This document shows, in pieces, positions 8,872 through 22,586 of a stretch of 64,000 nucleotides of DNA. Each line of letters starts with the position of its first letter. Within the stretch, counting starts at the first letter, position 1. This DNA comes from Lacibacter sediminis (lineage in GTDB: Bacteria > Bacteroidota > Bacteroidia > Chitinophagales > Chitinophagaceae). The stretch lies in NCBI RefSeq assembly GCF_014168535.1, contig NZ_CP060007.1, forward strand, positions 1,550,001 through 1,614,000, in the 5' to 3' direction. The translations under genes were made by a program, and so were the position numbers. The notes below the pieces were generated by a model, which was not told where the DNA came from, did not search any database, and saw only the letters and a program-made list of their open reading frames with translations.

Positions 8872-10245
8872 TTATTTTGAGAAGATCATTTCTTTTTCTA
8901 TACCGAGTTTTTTCATTTTCGAATTGAGTGTTGATACGTTTATGTTTAGCAGTTCCGCAGCGCCGCCGCGTCCCGAAATTTTTCCACCACACTTCTTCAA
9001 AGCAGCGATAATATTATCAAATTCATTCTCTATCATCGATTTTATTGGTTTCTCAATAGTTGCAGCTTGTGTTTTGTTATGACGGGGTATTGATATTTGG
9101 TTTATAACAGTTCCTTCAGTAAGAAGGATGCTTCTTTCAATCAGGTGTTCAAGTTCACGAATATTGCCTGGCCAGTCGTAATCCATCAATTCAGCCATCA
9201 CCTTTTCAGAAATGGCCGTTATTTTCTTTCCGTTTTTAAGTGAAAATAAATTTATAAAATGATTTGCCAATAAGGGTATATCTTCTTTGCGGTCCCGCAA
9301 TGCAGGAAGTGTGAGCGGGAATGCATTGAGGCGATAGTAGAGATCGATACGGAATCTGCCCGCCGCTACTTCTTTCTCCAGGTCCCTGTTTGTAGCTGCA
9401 ATAATTCTAGCATTTATTTTTATTGTCGTGTTACCGCCAATGCGCTCAATTTCTTTTTCCTGTAAAACACGAAGCAATTTTACCTGCATATTAAAAGGCA
9501 TCTCACCGATTTCATCAAGAAAAATTGTTCCGTCGGCTGCTTTTTCAAATTTGCCCATCCTTTTTTCGGTTGCACCAGTAAAGGCACCACGTTCATGGCC
9601 GAAGAGTTCAGATTCTATTAATGTATCAGGTAATGCCGCACAATTGACTTTCACAAATGGTTTTGATTTTCTTGGAGAAAGTTCATGAATCCTGTCAGCA
9701 ATTCTTTCTTTACCCGTACCGCTTTCTCCAAGAATTAGTACAGAGGTTTCAAGCGGGGCGACAATCCGGAGATGTTCCAGTACTTTTTTCAATTCAATAT
9801 TATTTCCAATGATGCCCTCATGATATTCGATGCTTGATTTGTAGGTCGGCGTGTTCAGTACGGCCGATTCAAGACTATGCTCATGTAAATAACGAGCAAT
9901 ATCTAATGTTACCAGTACGTCTCTTTCACGAAAAGGTTTAACCAGGAATCCATAAGGTCGGGTTGCTTTTGCAGCATTCAGAATATCCGTGTTTGAATTG
10001 GCGGAAAGGTAAACAAAAGGAATATTTTTTTTTCTTAGGATTTTAGCAAGATCTATACCGGTCAGTTTCCCTTTGAGATGTATATCCAGCAAAACAATAT
10101 TTGGACTTTCTTTCTCAACTATTTCAATTGCTTCCGGTACGGAACGTGCAATACTGCAAACATGATACCCTGCTCTCTCAAGGATCATCTGCAAATTATT
10201 TGCTTCTATGAATTGATCTTCTACTATAAGTATCTTTTCTTTCAT
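8872..10245 (-). CDS. Sigma-54-dependent response regulator (NtrC family)
   Basis: A 457-aa three-domain regulator. The receiver domain (residues 1-120) has the phospho-acceptor Asp54 (IVLLDIHLKG), the conserved Ser81 and Lys103 (LVKPF). The AAA+ sigma-54 interaction domain (about 143-375) has Walker A GESGTGKE (173-180), the sigma-54 contact loop GAFTGA (220-225) and Walker [13 protein letters not shown]-terminal Fis-type helix-turn-helix (about 420-452) reads GRGGAAELLNINVSTLNSKMKKLG. It activates RNA polymerase-sigma-54 at target promoters once phosphorylated. It sits 17 bases downstream of the kinase gene at 10263, its likely partner. This is the only one of the three sigma-54 activators here with a receiver domain and the canonical GAFTGA loop. 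Confidence 0.95.
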   Translation of the reverse strand: MKEKILIVEDQFIEANNLQMILERAGYHVCSIARSVPEAIEIVEKESPNIVLLDIHLKGKLTGIDLAKILRKKNIPFVYLSANSNTDILNAAKATRPYGFLVKPFRERDVLVTLDIARYLHEHSLESAVLNTPTYKSSIEYHEGIIGNNIELKKVLEHLRIVAPLETSVLILGESGTGKERIADRIHELSPRKSKPFVKVNCAALPDTLIESELFGHERGAFTGATEKRMGKFEKAADGTIFLDEIGEMPFNMQVKLLRVLQEKEIERIGGNTTIKINARIIAATNRDLEKEVAAGRFRIDLYYRLNAFPLTLPALRDRKEDIPLLANHFINLFSLKNGKKITAISEKVMAELMDYDWPGNIRELEHLIERSILLTEGTVINQISIPRHNKTQAATIEKPIKSMIENEFDNIIAALKKCGGKISGRGGAAELLNINVSTLNSKMKKLGIEKEMIFSK

Positions 10246-10262
10246 AAATAGGCGTCGTTTGA

Positions 10263-12413
10263 TTAATCCGTGATGAATATTTCATTCTCCTTTGTTGCAT
10301 CAATTGTAAATAGGATGCTTATTTTACAGCCTCGGCTGCTTATGATAGTAAAGCTGCCACCAATATCTTCTGCAAGGCCTTTCATTAATCTAAGTCCCAG
10401 GGAAGGGGTTCTATTCGTATCAAAACCTGTTGGGAGGCCAATCCCATTATCGGTTACAGCAAGTTCTATTTTATTTTCAGGCAAATTTACTATCGAGATT
10501 GTTATTATATTATTATTTGAAAGAGGGAAGGCGTACTTTATCGCATTGGTGATTGCTTCATTCAAAATTAAACAAAGCGGAATTGCCTGTGATACATCCA
10601 ATTCCAGTGGTTCCAGTTCCAGGTTAAACCGGATGTGCTCTCTAATATTAAAACTTTCAGAAAGGTAATTGACTAACTCGGGGAGATAAACAGACATGTC
10701 AATTTTAGTTACATCTTCTGATTGATATAGTTTTTGATGCATCAGCGACATGGAGAATACCCTATGCTGGCTGTCACGTATTGCCAGTAAGGCATCGTTT
10801 TCAAGATAGGCAGATTGAGACTCCAAAAGGCTCATTACTGTATGTAAGTTATTTTTCACACGATGGTGTACTTCTTTAAGAAGCCACTCTTTTTCATTAA
10901 CTAATTTACGCAGTTCATTATTTTTAGTATTAATGTCCTTTTGCTGTAATTCCAAACGTATATTGGTCATTTGTTTCACCCTGTAGCGGTTATAAATCAA
11001 TAACAGTATTAAAAAAAACAAACCGGCACCTGCAATAAACATGTTGCGGTTTGTTTTTGACTGATTTTTTAAAAGCTGAATATTCTGCGCCTGGAATTTC
11101 AGTGCCTGGTCTTTTTTTTCTGATTCATACTTGATCTGTAGTTCCTGGATATTCCTTACTTTGTTTTGCTCATAATCAATATCATTAAGTGCTTTGTGCT
11201 TCATCAGATGATCAATAGCTGAAAGATAGTTGCCGCCTGCAGAATCTACCTTGTACATCAGAAATTGTAGGTGCGAAAACCAATTTGTTGGATATTCAGA
11301 CGGCTTTGCATTTGATGCTTTATCCAGATACGGTTTAGCCTGAATATATTTACCTGATTCTACATATAATTGCCCCAATGATTTATAGTCGTTCATTCGT
11401 ATCGAGCCGTCATTTAATTTCCGGTTAATTAATATTTTGTAATATATCTCTGCAGAATCATAAAGTTTTAAACTTGTGTAACAATTAGCAAGTGAATATT
11501 CGTATATTTTCCAATCGTGATTATGTTGAGGCGGAAATTCCCTTTTGGTTTTGTGCAAGAATAAAAGGGCATCATTACCCCTATTCATTTTTAACAATAT
11601 GGAACTGGCATATTCTGCCAGTTCAAGTTGAACAGAGCTGGAATTTTTGTTGTAATACAGCATTGACTTACTTAAATAATCGACAGCCTTTTGAAACATA
11701 CCGATATATCTGTAGATATATCCAAGATTTCTATAAACCGGTCCTGCATATGTAGAATCTCCCGTTTTTTCCAAACTCTTCAAGGCTTCAAGTGCATAGT
11801 ACAAAGCCTTATTGTAGTCATGGTTGAAATAGGTTTGAATTATCGACATACGGTGATAGTTATAATGTTGATTTTTAAGCCCCAATTTTTGGCATAATTC
11901 CAGAAGTTTCAAAAATTCAGCATCCGCCAATTGGTAATTTCCTTGTCGGAAATAGATAGTAGCAAGCTGGCGCATTGCCCTTGCTTCTCTCAGTTCATTT
12001 TTAGTATTACGAACCTGTACCAATGTGCTACGAACATGAATCAACGTGCTGTCCAATATAACTTTCCAGCTTTCATCAACATTAGATTCTATCAATATTT
12101 CAGCCATCAAAAGCATGGCTTCATTGTAACCATCCATAAATTTAAGATGGGAACTTAGTTGCTTTGCTTGCGAGGCATAAGTCATTGCTTTATCTAAATC
12201 CTTTTCTTCTTCGCCCGGTAAATAAAGGTAACAGGCACTTAAATCTAACATTATTTCTATCTGTGGTATTCCAGGTTGGCTTTGGTGCAACTTGATCAGA
12301 AGTTCCTTTTCATCGCCTGGCATTGGCACTCTGTCGCCGGGTAGTATGTGTTGCGAAAAACAGTATACATGAAGAAGTAGTATTGCTGCGATGCCAAGTA
12401 TTGACTTTTTCAT
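10263..12413 (-). CDS. TPR-containing HisKA_2 sensor histidine kinase
   Basis: A 716-aa kinase. A signal sequence (1-20) is followed by a helical sensor region (about 40-410) with TPR-like repeats, e.g. [24 protein letters not shown] and [24 protein letters not shown]. Then come a coiled segment, a transmembrane helix (458-475) and a kinase core. The H-box [10 protein letters not shown] (515-524, probably His517) is of the HisKA_2 type. The ATPase has the N-box [20 protein letters not shown] and [14 protein letters not shown]. The TPR part should lie outside the cytoplasmic membrane. The response regulator gene follows after 17 bases. A shorter homologue at 12812 shares nearly the same kinase core, indicating local duplication. 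Confidence 0.92.
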   Translation of the reverse strand: MKKSILGIAAILLLHVYCFSQHILPGDRVPMPGDEKELLIKLHQSQPGIPQIEIMLDLSACYLYLPGEEEKDLDKAMTYASQAKQLSSHLKFMDGYNEAMLLMAEILIESNVDESWKVILDSTLIHVRSTLVQVRNTKNELREARAMRQLATIYFRQGNYQLADAEFLKLLELCQKLGLKNQHYNYHRMSIIQTYFNHDYNKALYYALEALKSLEKTGDSTYAGPVYRNLGYIYRYIGMFQKAVDYLSKSMLYYNKNSSSVQLELAEYASSILLKMNRGNDALLFLHKTKREFPPQHNHDWKIYEYSLANCYTSLKLYDSAEIYYKILINRKLNDGSIRMNDYKSLGQLYVESGKYIQAKPYLDKASNAKPSEYPTNWFSHLQFLMYKVDSAGGNYLSAIDHLMKHKALNDIDYEQNKVRNIQELQIKYESEKKDQALKFQAQNIQLLKNQSKTNRNMFIAGAGLFFLILLLIYNRYRVKQMTNIRLELQQKDINTKNNELRKLVNEKEWLLKEVHHRVKNNLHTVMSLLESQSAYLENDALLAIRDSQHRVFSMSLMHQKLYQSEDVTKIDMSVYLPELVNYLSESFNIREHIRFNLELEPLELDVSQAIPLCLILNEAITNAIKYAFPLSNNNIITISIVNLPENKIELAVTDNGIGLPTGFDTNRTPSLGLRLMKGLAEDIGGSFTIISSRGCKISILFTIDATKENEIFITD

Positions 12414-12811
12414 TAGTTATTGATTGTCTTATCCACTAAATGTGCCATCGCCAAAAATCAGCTACGTCTAATCGTGCAAAGAAGAGTCATGAACTAATGT
12501 ACAATATATAACCAGCCTTTTTTTACAGGAGCAGGGTTTTCACAACAACTGTGCTAATTTGTACAATTAATACGGACACGTAGTTCAACTTAGCCGTTCT
12601 TTTAATAAGCGACCAGTCTTTGCGGTAGTTGTTGTCTGTCCAAACAAAAGCAATTCTCATTTTTGGGAATGGCTCTGTCTGCATATAAATGGGGGTTTGT
12701 TAGAATTTTCGTTTGTTGTTTTTCCATTTCTTGTAGAGGCCCTGCCTTGAATTTGTATTTAATAAATCCTGTTGTCATTTGCAGGAAGTCGCTCTAAAAT
12801 TACCACTAACT
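12414..12811. other. Intergenic, 398 bases, between the two kinase genes
   Basis: Non-coding by inspection. It presumably holds the promoter for the downstream kinase-regulator pair. A small palindrome TTGTACAA occurs near 12557. I see no gene, strong terminator or -24/-12 promoter. Confidence 0.45.
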
Positions 12812-15111
<2,300 letters not shown>

Positions 15112-15157
15112 ATAAAAAGGTTGGTTTCAAATAATGTTGTATGCTTTATTTATTTAG

Positions 15158-18100
15158 CTATTTAGCGGAGTTCGTAAACATTTTTTCTTTTTTTATACCC
15201 AGTTTTTTTATTTTGGAATTCAAGGTAGATACTGGCACGCCTAGTACTTCTGCGGCTCCATTTTTTCCAAATATTCTACCCTCGCATTGCTTTAAAACCT
15301 CCAGTATATATTCACGTTCATTTTCTTGAATTGTTTTTGTATAAAGATTATCTTCCTTGTTTTTAATTTTACTTTGTTCCAGTACCGGAAGATGGATTTC
15401 TTTAATGACGTCGACTTCAGTTACTAAGACCGTTCTTTCTATCAAGTGTTCCAACTCTCTAACATTGCCGGGCCAACTGTATCCCATCAGTTCTTTCATT
15501 ACTTTTTTTGACAGACTTCGTATTTTTTTTCCTGCAATTCGTGAATACTTAGCAACAAAATACTCAGCCAATGCTGGGATGTCTTCCTTCCTGTTTCGTA
15601 AAGCAGGCAGAGTTATGGGGAACACATTTAACCTGTAAAACAGATCGGTTCTGAAATTTCCCTCATCAACCTCTTTTTGTAAATTGCGGTTGGTGGCAGT
15701 TATGATCCTTACATCAATCTTGATCGTTGTTTTTCCGCCAATTCTTTCAATCTCTTTTTCCTGCAGCGCTCTAAGAAGTTTAACTTGTATTTCCGGAGAC
15801 AGTTCGCCTATTTCATCTAAAAATAGCGTACTGTGATTTGCCAGTTCAAATTTGCCAATTCGTCTGTCTGTTGCTCCCGTAAAGCTTCCACGTTCGTGGC
15901 CAAATAATTCACTTTCGATAAGATTTGGCGGAAGTGCAGCGCAATTTACTTTTACCATTAACCTATCTTTTCGTGGTGAGGCATTATGAATGGCACGGGC
16001 AATTAATTCTTTTCCTGTGCCGGTTTCGCCTAATATCAAAACCGTACTATTGGCAAATGAAACTTGCGATATAAGATGAAATACTTTCTGTATTGCGGGT
16101 CCAGAGCCTATTATTTCACTATAGTTATAGGCTGATTCAATTTGTTGTTGTAAGTAGATATTTTCTTCTTCCAACTGGCTTTTGTAATGATTGATCTCTT
16201 CCAATTGCGCTGCGATCTTTTCATTGGCTAAAACATTAGACAATGCAGCTGATAATTGATAACCGATTCCCTGGATAAGGTTCAATTGATATTCCTGGAA
16301 ATAGTTTTCTGTTTCGGAGTGTAAGAAAAAAGCACCAATGTCATCTTTACCATCTTTTAATGTAACGCATACCATTTCATTAATGCCTGTTTTGTGCAGG
16401 AAGAAAGCCCAGCTTGGTGCAGCCGGATGTTTAAGCACTTCCCGGTATTTCAAAATAATCGGTTGCCCTGCATCCAGGATAGCATCGCATATGCCATCTG
16501 CAATGGGATATGTTCCGATTGAATTGGGAAGACATTCTTCATGGCTCGTTCTTCGCTCTTCCATATCCAGCACAAAAGCACTGTAAGTTTTATCTTTTTT
16601 ATTTAAAATGATAATGGAAGCATCGTTGTAATTAAAGAGTTTTTTCAACTGCTTTGTTATGATGCCAAGCAGGTCTGCTCGGCTTCTAATGGAAGCGATG
16701 TCATTACTTAATAGTAGTAAAATTTCTTTTTCTTCCTGCCGCCGCTGAATATCTTCATTGGCAATGATATTGGCCAGGGCGATGGATATTTGCGAGCACA
16801 CTGCTTTAAAAACATTCTGATTGACCGTATCAAAACAATTTGCTTTTTCAGGCTGAATCCAGAGAATTCCGATAGCGTCATTTCCAATTCTTAACGTTGT
16901 TCCAACTATCTCCCGGATACCCAGTGAATTAAAAAACTTGATGTGGCCAGGCACGACTTTACGTTTCATGATCTCGTCAACATCGAAAACTACCGGCTCA
17001 TCTGATTTTAATACCACATCATAGAGCCCTTCTTCAAATTTGAAACTGTTGAATAAAGTTTCAAGGTATTCTCGTTTTTTATCATAAGGGGTGTCTTCCT
17101 GGTCGTATAGATATGAACCATACGTAAGTTTATTTTCATGCAGGGCTACTATTGTATAATCTTGTATTGAAAATAGTTTCTTAAGCTTTTGGTTAATAAT
17201 TTTCGCCAGGTCTTCATGGCCACGTACAAGGGCCATGTCATTACTTATTGACAACAATAATGACTTTTCAGATTCTCTCCGTTCTATTTCTTCATTTGAA
17301 AGCAATTTGGCAACTGCAATAGATATCTGATAAGATACTCTTTGCATGATGTGCAGGTCGCTTTGTGTAAATGATTTTATTTGTTCACTCAGTAAAACAA
17401 AAAGACCAATTAAATCGTTTCCATCTACAAGTTTTATTATTGCCAATTCCTTTATACCTGTATCCCTCATAAACGAAACTGCGCTGTTTCCGCTCTTAAT
17501 CAGTTTGTCCATATCAATTACAACCGGCGTATGTGGATTTGAAAGATTATTGTCACTAAGCGGGTATTCAGTAAGTATTATCTGTTTGAATAATGGATTT
17601 TCCTGGCGCTTTTTGGCTACATGGTAAGAATAAATATTGTAAGCGTTCCTTGCCTTATTATAGACAGTAACAGCACAGTCGTCAAAATTAATATTAGCTT
17701 TTAATGTGGTGGAAAGAACATGGCTGAGATCTTCTTTGTTACGGATGGAAGCAATTTTATTGCTGAGCAATAGCAATATTTCATTTTCTGTTTCATTTTT
17801 TTTGATGGCTTCGTAAGCCAAAATATTTATTATTAGAATGGAGATGTGGTCAGCTATTTGTGATATTAATTGTTTGTGGTGATCTGTGAATGAATTCTTT
17901 TTTTCTGACCAAAAAGTGAGTATCCCTAAAAGATCACCCCCATGATATAATGGAGTGGAAAGCGTTTCAGCCAAACCCGTTGCTTTTGAAATCTTCATAT
18001 AGCCGGGAGGATTCGGTAATTTATTCACCTTATCAATATCAAATACAAGTGGTTCTTTTGAGTTTAATATCGTATCAATAAAGCCATCGTGAATCGGAAA

Positions 18101-18427
18101 GTGTGAACTTAATATGTTTTCATAATCGGGGTGACTGTTACGTTTTTTGCCTCCAACTCTCACTATTGGGTTTAATGTTTCATTCTTCGCATCAAGGCAA
18201 CAGATAAAAATATCATCTGTATTAAATAGCATTTTCAATTTAGGATGAATGATTTTAAGTATATCTTTTTTATCCTTTACAGATGCTATGTCGTTGTTTA
18301 AAGAAAGTAGAATATCCTTTTCTGTAATTGCATTTTCCAAATTTATCCGATCCTTTTTTTTGTTTGAAGGATCAGTTACACTTGCCGATTTAGGTGAAGG
18401 TTTCTTATTAACAGAACGATTTGGCAT
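15158..18427 (-). CDS. Four-GAF sigma-54-dependent transcriptional activator
   Basis: A 1089-aa activator with no receiver domain. Four GAF-like repeats (about 36-205, 209-380, 385-560 and 562-740) each begin with a helix like [21 protein letters not shown] and end with a helix like [16 protein letters not shown] coiled coil (about 740-765) leads to a sigma-54 AAA+ domain with Walker A GETGTGKE. The contact loop reads GSFTGA in place of GAFTGA. A Fis-type helix-turn-helix ([24 protein letters not shown]) is at the C-terminus. It is cytoplasmic, presumably sensing small molecules or redox state through the GAF domains. It is divergent from the AraC gene at 18615 across 187 bases. A five-GAF relative is at 34363. 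Confidence 0.92.
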   Translation of the reverse strand: MPNRSVNKKPSPKSASVTDPSNKKKDRINLENAITEKDILLSLNNDIASVKDKKDILKIIHPKLKMLFNTDDIFICCLDAKNETLNPIVRVGGKKRNSHPDYENILSSHFPIHDGFIDTILNSKEPLVFDIDKVNKLPNPPGYMKISKATGLAETLSTPLYHGGDLLGILTFWSEKKNSFTDHHKQLISQIADHISILIINILAYEAIKKNETENEILLLLSNKIASIRNKEDLSHVLSTTLKANINFDDCAVTVYNKARNAYNIYSYHVAKKRQENPLFKQIILTEYPLSDNNLSNPHTPVVIDMDKLIKSGNSAVSFMRDTGIKELAIIKLVDGNDLIGLFVLLSEQIKSFTQSDLHIMQRVSYQISIAVAKLLSNEEIERRESEKSLLLSISNDMALVRGHEDLAKIINQKLKKLFSIQDYTIVALHENKLTYGSYLYDQEDTPYDKKREYLETLFNSFKFEEGLYDVVLKSDEPVVFDVDEIMKRKVVPGHIKFFNSLGIREIVGTTLRIGNDAIGILWIQPEKANCFDTVNQNVFKAVCSQISIALANIIANEDIQRRQEEKEILLLLSNDIASIRSRADLLGIITKQLKKLFNYNDASIIILNKKDKTYSAFVLDMEERRTSHEECLPNSIGTYPIADGICDAILDAGQPIILKYREVLKHPAAPSWAFFLHKTGINEMVCVTLKDGKDDIGAFFLHSETENYFQEYQLNLIQGIGYQLSAALSNVLANEKIAAQLEEINHYKSQLEEENIYLQQQIESAYNYSEIIGSGPAIQKVFHLISQVSFANSTVLILGETGTGKELIARAIHNASPRKDRLMVKVNCAALPPNLIESELFGHERGSFTGATDRRIGKFELANHSTLFLDEIGELSPEIQVKLLRALQEKEIERIGGKTTIKIDVRIITATNRNLQKEVDEGNFRTDLFYRLNVFPITLPALRNRKEDIPALAEYFVAKYSRIAGKKIRSLSKKVMKELMGYSWPGNVRELEHLIERTVLVTEVDVIKEIHLPVLEQSKIKNKEDNLYTKTIQENEREYILEVLKQCEGRIFGKNGAAEVLGVPVSTLNSKIKKLGIKKEKMFTNSAK

Positions 18428-18614
18428 GAATTAAAGGTAAAATAAAAAACTAGTGAAATTCCATTACCATTTTCGATAATTAGCGAAATATCGACAGTAA
18501 ATTTTGCGTACTACTTTCTTATTAAACTGATTTATAACGACTTGCAAAGCGGCATGCAAATTGGCTAATAAGTCTTGTGCTGATAGACTATTTATAACTC
18601 AATAACTAATTGAT

Positions 18615-19526
18615 ATGAAACAATCATCGCAATGCAACTTCCTTACTCATTCAGGTTTTCTTGAAGAAGCCATAACAGAAAAAAATAGTTCTATTTCAAA
18701 TTATATGTTTGAAATGCATGACCTGGCAAGTTTGGAACAAAATTGCCAGATTGAGAATGACGTTCCAACTCAGCTACGACACTTTGGGATCATTTGGATT
18801 AAAAACGGGTCGGGGTCAATCAAAGTTGATCTGGAGAAGTATACTATAAATAATAATATGCTTGTCTGTCTTTCACCTGGGCAATTGTTATTGTTTAGTA
18901 ATTGCTACAATCTTGATGGATATTTTATGTCATTTTCATCAGAGTTTTTGCTAATGGCGGAGGGCCAGACAACCGGTTCATTTATCGACATACTTTTCGA
19001 AAGAAGAAATTTGCCGTTAATCAATCCGGATGAGGAAATGCAAAGTGAAATGGAAGTTGTTGTAAATATGATGAACAAAGAATTCCGAAATTACGGTTTA
19101 CTACGATTACAAATTCTAAAAGGGTTGTTGAAGATATTCATTGTTTACCTTTCTTCGAAAGTAGAATTGAAAGAACAAGAAAAGTTGTGTGACCGGGATT
19201 CTGAAATGGTTCGAAAGTTTTTAACATTGGTAAAAAAACATTTCCTAACTAAGAAAATGGTTGCTGATTATGCAGATGAGCTTTCTGTTTCACCAAACTA
19301 TCTGAACCGTATCGTTAAAAAAATATCCGGTTTTACAGCAAGCTATCACATTCAGCAATGTATTGTAATGGAAGCAAAACGTCAAGCTATTTATTCTACC
19401 CTCAGCATGAAGGAGGTTGCCTATTTTCTAGGCTTCAATGATTATGCTCATTTTAGTAAGTTTTTCAAAAATAATTCAGGAATGAATTTCACCTGCTTTA
19501 AAAACCAAGTTAATCAAAGAGCTTAG
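18615..19526 (+). CDS. AraC-family transcriptional regulator
   Basis: A 303-aa regulator with an N-terminal cupin-like ligand-binding half (about 1-180) and a C-terminal double helix-turn-helix (about 205-290). The C-terminal half contains VADYADELSVSPNYLNRIVKK and the hallmark VAYFLGFNDYAHFSKFFK. The hydrophilic N-terminus lacks a signal. It lies between the divergent four-GAF activator and the amidohydrolase-porin operon at 19926, which it faces, so control of that operon is a reasonable guess. A second AraC gene (39489) sits in the second arm of the window. Confidence 0.92.
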   Translation: MKQSSQCNFLTHSGFLEEAITEKNSSISNYMFEMHDLASLEQNCQIENDVPTQLRHFGIIWIKNGSGSIKVDLEKYTINNNMLVCLSPGQLLLFSNCYNLDGYFMSFSSEFLLMAEGQTTGSFIDILFERRNLPLINPDEEMQSEMEVVVNMMNKEFRNYGLLRLQILKGLLKIFIVYLSSKVELKEQEKLCDRDSEMVRKFLTLVKKHFLTKKMVADYADELSVSPNYLNRIVKKISGFTASYHIQQCIVMEAKRQAIYSTLSMKEVAYFLGFNDYAHFSKFFKNNSGMNFTCFKNQVNQRA

Positions 19527-19925
19527 AAGTTTTGTAATTATATTTTCTGATTCAAAATATGTTAATATTCTTTGTGTTCATATCATTAGTACTAATGCTT
19601 GAGATCTAATTACACAGAAAGAATCAGCAATGGAATTTGAACTTGTTGGCATTGAACAGGGTACTGTATCTCATGCCAACCAACTCTTGCCAAGGCGTTG
19701 AATGATGCTTATGTTGAATCTTCTGTCCAAAAGGCAATCGAAAAAAAAGCTCCCTTTTTGATTGCATCCTCTGAAATGATATGTACAATCTTTTCACTCA
19801 TTTCTCAATTGTGTATATAAGAATCTGAATTTATTTTTACAGTAACGGGGAAAGCTTAAAATTTTTACGCTGCCTAATGTCTGAGCTTTCTTAATCTCTT
19901 AATTTTTATTTAACTTCTATGTAAA
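19527..19925. other. Intergenic, 399 bases, upstream of the amidohydrolase operon
   Basis: Should carry the promoter and operator of the 19926-23960 operon. A short open stretch near 19690-19780 (KALNDAYVESSVQKAIEKK in one frame) looks weakly coding but has no start and upstream stops, so it may be a remnant. No clear hairpin or direct repeat was seen. Confidence 0.4.
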
Positions 19926-21704
19926 ATGAAAAAATTGGTATTAATATTTTTTTATTCCTGTATCATTTCAAAAGTAAATTTTGCTCAAGGTGCTAAGGCA
20001 GATATTATCATAGTAAATGGCAGGATAGCTACATTGGATGCTAATAATTCCTTTGCGGAGGCTTTGGCAATATACGGTAACAAAATATTGTCGATTGGAG
20101 CCAATCATGAAATATTGAAATTGAAAAATAAGCAAACGAAAATTATTGATGCAGGCGGAAAAACGGTTATACCCGGATTGTTTGATAGCCATTTACACGT
20201 GATACGAGGCGGCAGGTTTTATAACTCAGAGTTGAGATGGGATGGGGTAAGAACTTTGAAACGGGCACTTGACATGTTGAGGGAACAGGCCAAGCGAACA
20301 CCGGAAGGTCAATGGGTTAGAATAGTTGGAGGCTGGAATGAATATCAGTTTGAAGAAAAAAGGTTGCCTACACTTGCAGAAATAAATGAGGCTTCCGGTA
20401 ATGTGCCCGTTTTTATTTTATATCTGTATGGCAAAGCCTGGTTGAATAAAGTTGGATTACAACGATTAAATATCAATGCAAAATCAGCTAATCCTGTGGG
20501 AGGTTTAATCGAAAAGGACAATGAGGGAAATCCAACCGGTTTGCTTGTTGCAGAGCCCAATGCGTTTATTCTTTATTCTACACTGGCTAAACTTCCCGAA
20601 TTAACAAATGAGGAAAAAATGAACTCCACTTTGCAGTATATGACGGAGCTAAACCGATTGGGAGTAACCGCAGTTATGGATGCAGGTGGTGGATTTCAGA
20701 ATTTTCCTGATGATTATGCAATAACTGATTCACTCAACAAGCTTGGGAAAATAACAGTACGGCTGCCGTATTTTTTATTTGCACAAAAAAGGGGAACAGA
20801 GTTAAATGATTATAACAAATGGATGGGTATGGTAGATATTGACCACCACCAAAGAAATGGAATTAATGAAGTTGATTATTATGTACAAGGTGGTGGTGAA
20901 AATCTTGTTGCTGATGCTGCGGACTTTGAAAATTTTCTATTTCCCAGGCCTGAATTGCCGACAAGTATGGAAGCTAATTTGAAACCGGTTATACAATTGC
21001 TGGTGAAGAACCGGTGGCCATTCAGATTGCATGCTACTTATAATGAAAGTATCAGTCGTGATCTTAACGTGATAGAGCAGGTTAACAAGGAAACGCCTTT
21101 AAATGGCCTGGTATGGTTCTTTGATCATGCGGAAACAATAAGCGAAGAAAACATGCAACGCATCAAAGCATTGGGTGGAGGTATTGCTATACAACATCGT
21201 ATGGCATACCAAGGGGAAGGGTTTATACATCGTTATGGAAAGCAGGCAGCACTTGCTGCTCCACCGGTTAAACGAATGCTTGAAATTGGATTACCTGTTG
21301 GGCTGGGTACTGACGGTACCAGGGTAGCAAGCTATAATCCATGGGTGTCTTTATACTGGATTACCACAGGTAAAACAATTGGCGGCACAACTGTTTTGGC
21401 AAAGGAGAATATACTTGACAGGATAGCTGCATTAAGACTGATCACTACTGGGGGGTATTCACTTATTAAGGAAAATAACAAAGGAAGTATTCAAAAAGGC
21501 TTTTATGCTGATATAGCAATATTGGACAGAGATTACTTCACTGTTTCAGAAAATGAGATTCAATTCATAACATCTAAGCTCACAATAGTGGATGGACAGA
21601 TTGTATATGCAGATGATGAATACAGATCATTTCTACCCAAGCAGGAGCCTGTTATACCCGCATGGAGCCCCGTAAGATATTTTGGGGGATATCAGTATAA
21701 ATAA
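19926..21704 (+). CDS. Exported YtcJ-type amidohydrolase
   Basis: A 592-aa metal-dependent amidohydrolase of the YtcJ group (Amidohydro_3). A signal peptide (1-20, ending VNFAQ) sends it to the periplasm. Metal ligands are visible as FDSHLH (His89, His91), then FRLHATYNE, FFDHAETI and the final Asp in LGTDGTRV. The N-terminal ADIIIVNGRIATLD and C-terminal ADIAILDRDYF segments form the usual composite beta-sandwich domain. YtcJ relatives hydrolyse amide or ring C-N bonds; the substrate here is unknown. It starts an operon with DoxX (7-base gap), YdcZ-like and porin genes. A paralogue of identical length is at 49286 in the same gene order. Confidence 0.9.
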   Translation: MKKLVLIFFYSCIISKVNFAQGAKADIIIVNGRIATLDANNSFAEALAIYGNKILSIGANHEILKLKNKQTKIIDAGGKTVIPGLFDSHLHVIRGGRFYNSELRWDGVRTLKRALDMLREQAKRTPEGQWVRIVGGWNEYQFEEKRLPTLAEINEASGNVPVFILYLYGKAWLNKVGLQRLNINAKSANPVGGLIEKDNEGNPTGLLVAEPNAFILYSTLAKLPELTNEEKMNSTLQYMTELNRLGVTAVMDAGGGFQNFPDDYAITDSLNKLGKITVRLPYFLFAQKRGTELNDYNKWMGMVDIDHHQRNGINEVDYYVQGGGENLVADAADFENFLFPRPELPTSMEANLKPVIQLLVKNRWPFRLHATYNESISRDLNVIEQVNKETPLNGLVWFFDHAETISEENMQRIKALGGGIAIQHRMAYQGEGFIHRYGKQAALAAPPVKRMLEIGLPVGLGTDGTRVASYNPWVSLYWITTGKTIGGTTVLAKENILDRIAALRLITTGGYSLIKENNKGSIQKGFYADIAILDRDYFTVSENEIQFITSKLTIVDGQIVYADDEYRSFLPKQEPVIPAWSPVRYFGGYQYK

Positions 21705-21711
21705 TTAACCA

Positions 21712-22146
21712 ATGAAAGTAATCATCAGGAGGTTGACAACTATTTATCCTACTTCAAATTTATTTCATTTGTCAATGCTACTGTTAAGGATTGCTGTTTC
21801 CATTGAACTGATAGTTGCTCACGGTTTGAAAAAACTGGGAATCGGTGTAGCAATGGTGGAGCAGATTCCTAATCCTTTGCAACTCCCGGAAATTTTTAAT
21901 CAAGGTTTTGCCTTAGCATCCAATTTGATTTTTCCTGTTTTTGTGATCCTTGGGCTTTTTACCAGGGTGGCAATATTACCCATACTGGCAGTTACACTTA
22001 CCGGATATTTTGTTTTGCATTGGCATGATGCGCTATTGGTTAAAGATGTACCATTCATGTATAGTGTTGTTTATTTATTAATACTTGCATTAGGACCAGG
22101 TAAATATTCAATTGATTATATTCTTAATAAAAAATTATCATTATGA
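21712..22146 (+). CDS. DoxX family membrane protein
   Basis: A 144-aa protein with about four transmembrane helices, typical of DoxX-type quinone-linked or redox-partner membrane proteins. The first helix contains LLLRIAVSIELIVAHGLKKLG, followed by a short loop (QIPNPLQLPEIF). The last helices are rich in Leu and Val and end near KYSIDYILNKK. The stop overlaps the ATG of the YdcZ-like gene by four bases, so the two are translationally coupled. The pair at 51069/51500 has the same overlap and the same length. DoxX relatives can support oxidative-stress complexes or electron transfer in aromatic catabolism. Which role applies here is unknown. Confidence 0.85.
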   Translation: MKVIIRRLTTIYPTSNLFHLSMLLLRIAVSIELIVAHGLKKLGIGVAMVEQIPNPLQLPEIFNQGFALASNLIFPVFVILGLFTRVAILPILAVTLTGYFVLHWHDALLVKDVPFMYSVVYLLILALGPGKYSIDYILNKKLSL

Positions 22147-22583
22147 AATGGACTTGGATTATCCTAGCCTTAATCTCCGGCGCATTTTTGCCCATCCAGG
22201 CAGGATTAAATACAAAACTTGGTAAGTCGCTTGAAAGCCCTGTCCATGCATCACTTATTTCCTTTACTATTGGAGCATTTGCTGTTCTTTTATATGCCAT
22301 CATATTTAAACAACATATATCCTGGGCCGGATTAAGAGCTGCTCCTGCGTACACATGGCTTGGTGGAGTAATGGGAGCATTTTATGTAACTGCTATCATT
22401 CTTGCATTTCCACGGATTGGGCCTGCATTAACATTTGGTTTGGTCGTAGCAGGGCAAATGATTATTTCTGTAATGCTCGATCACTTTAATGTATTGGTTG
22501 CTCACCAGCATAATCTAAATCTTCAGAGGATACTTGGGATCGTCTTAATAGTTGCAGGAGTAGCTATTGTTAGAAAATTTTAG
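22143..22583 (+). CDS. DMT-superfamily (YdcZ/DUF606-type) membrane protein
   Basis: A 146-aa protein with about five hydrophobic segments. LISGAFLPIQAGLNTKLGK near residues 11-29 and GPALTFGLVVAGQMIISVMLDHF near 100-122 are characteristic of the YdcZ (DUF606) half-size drug/metabolite transporters. These normally work as dimers that move small metabolites. It is coupled to DoxX by an ATGA overlap and followed three bases later by the porin gene. In this operon it could export a product or import a substrate across the inner membrane. The paralogue at 51500 has the same length. Confidence 0.87.
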   Translation: MKWTWIILALISGAFLPIQAGLNTKLGKSLESPVHASLISFTIGAFAVLLYAIIFKQHISWAGLRAAPAYTWLGGVMGAFYVTAIILAFPRIGPALTFGLVVAGQMIISVMLDHFNVLVAHQHNLNLQRILGIVLIVAGVAIVRKF

Positions 22584-22586
22584 ATC

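Noticed and set aside
18428..18614. A sigma-54 (-24/-12) promoter between the four-GAF activator and AraC genes
   Set aside because: GGCTAATAAGTCTTGTGC looked similar at first, but the spacing between the GG and GC elements is 14 instead of 10 bases. I found no site with correct spacing in the intergenic regions I read.
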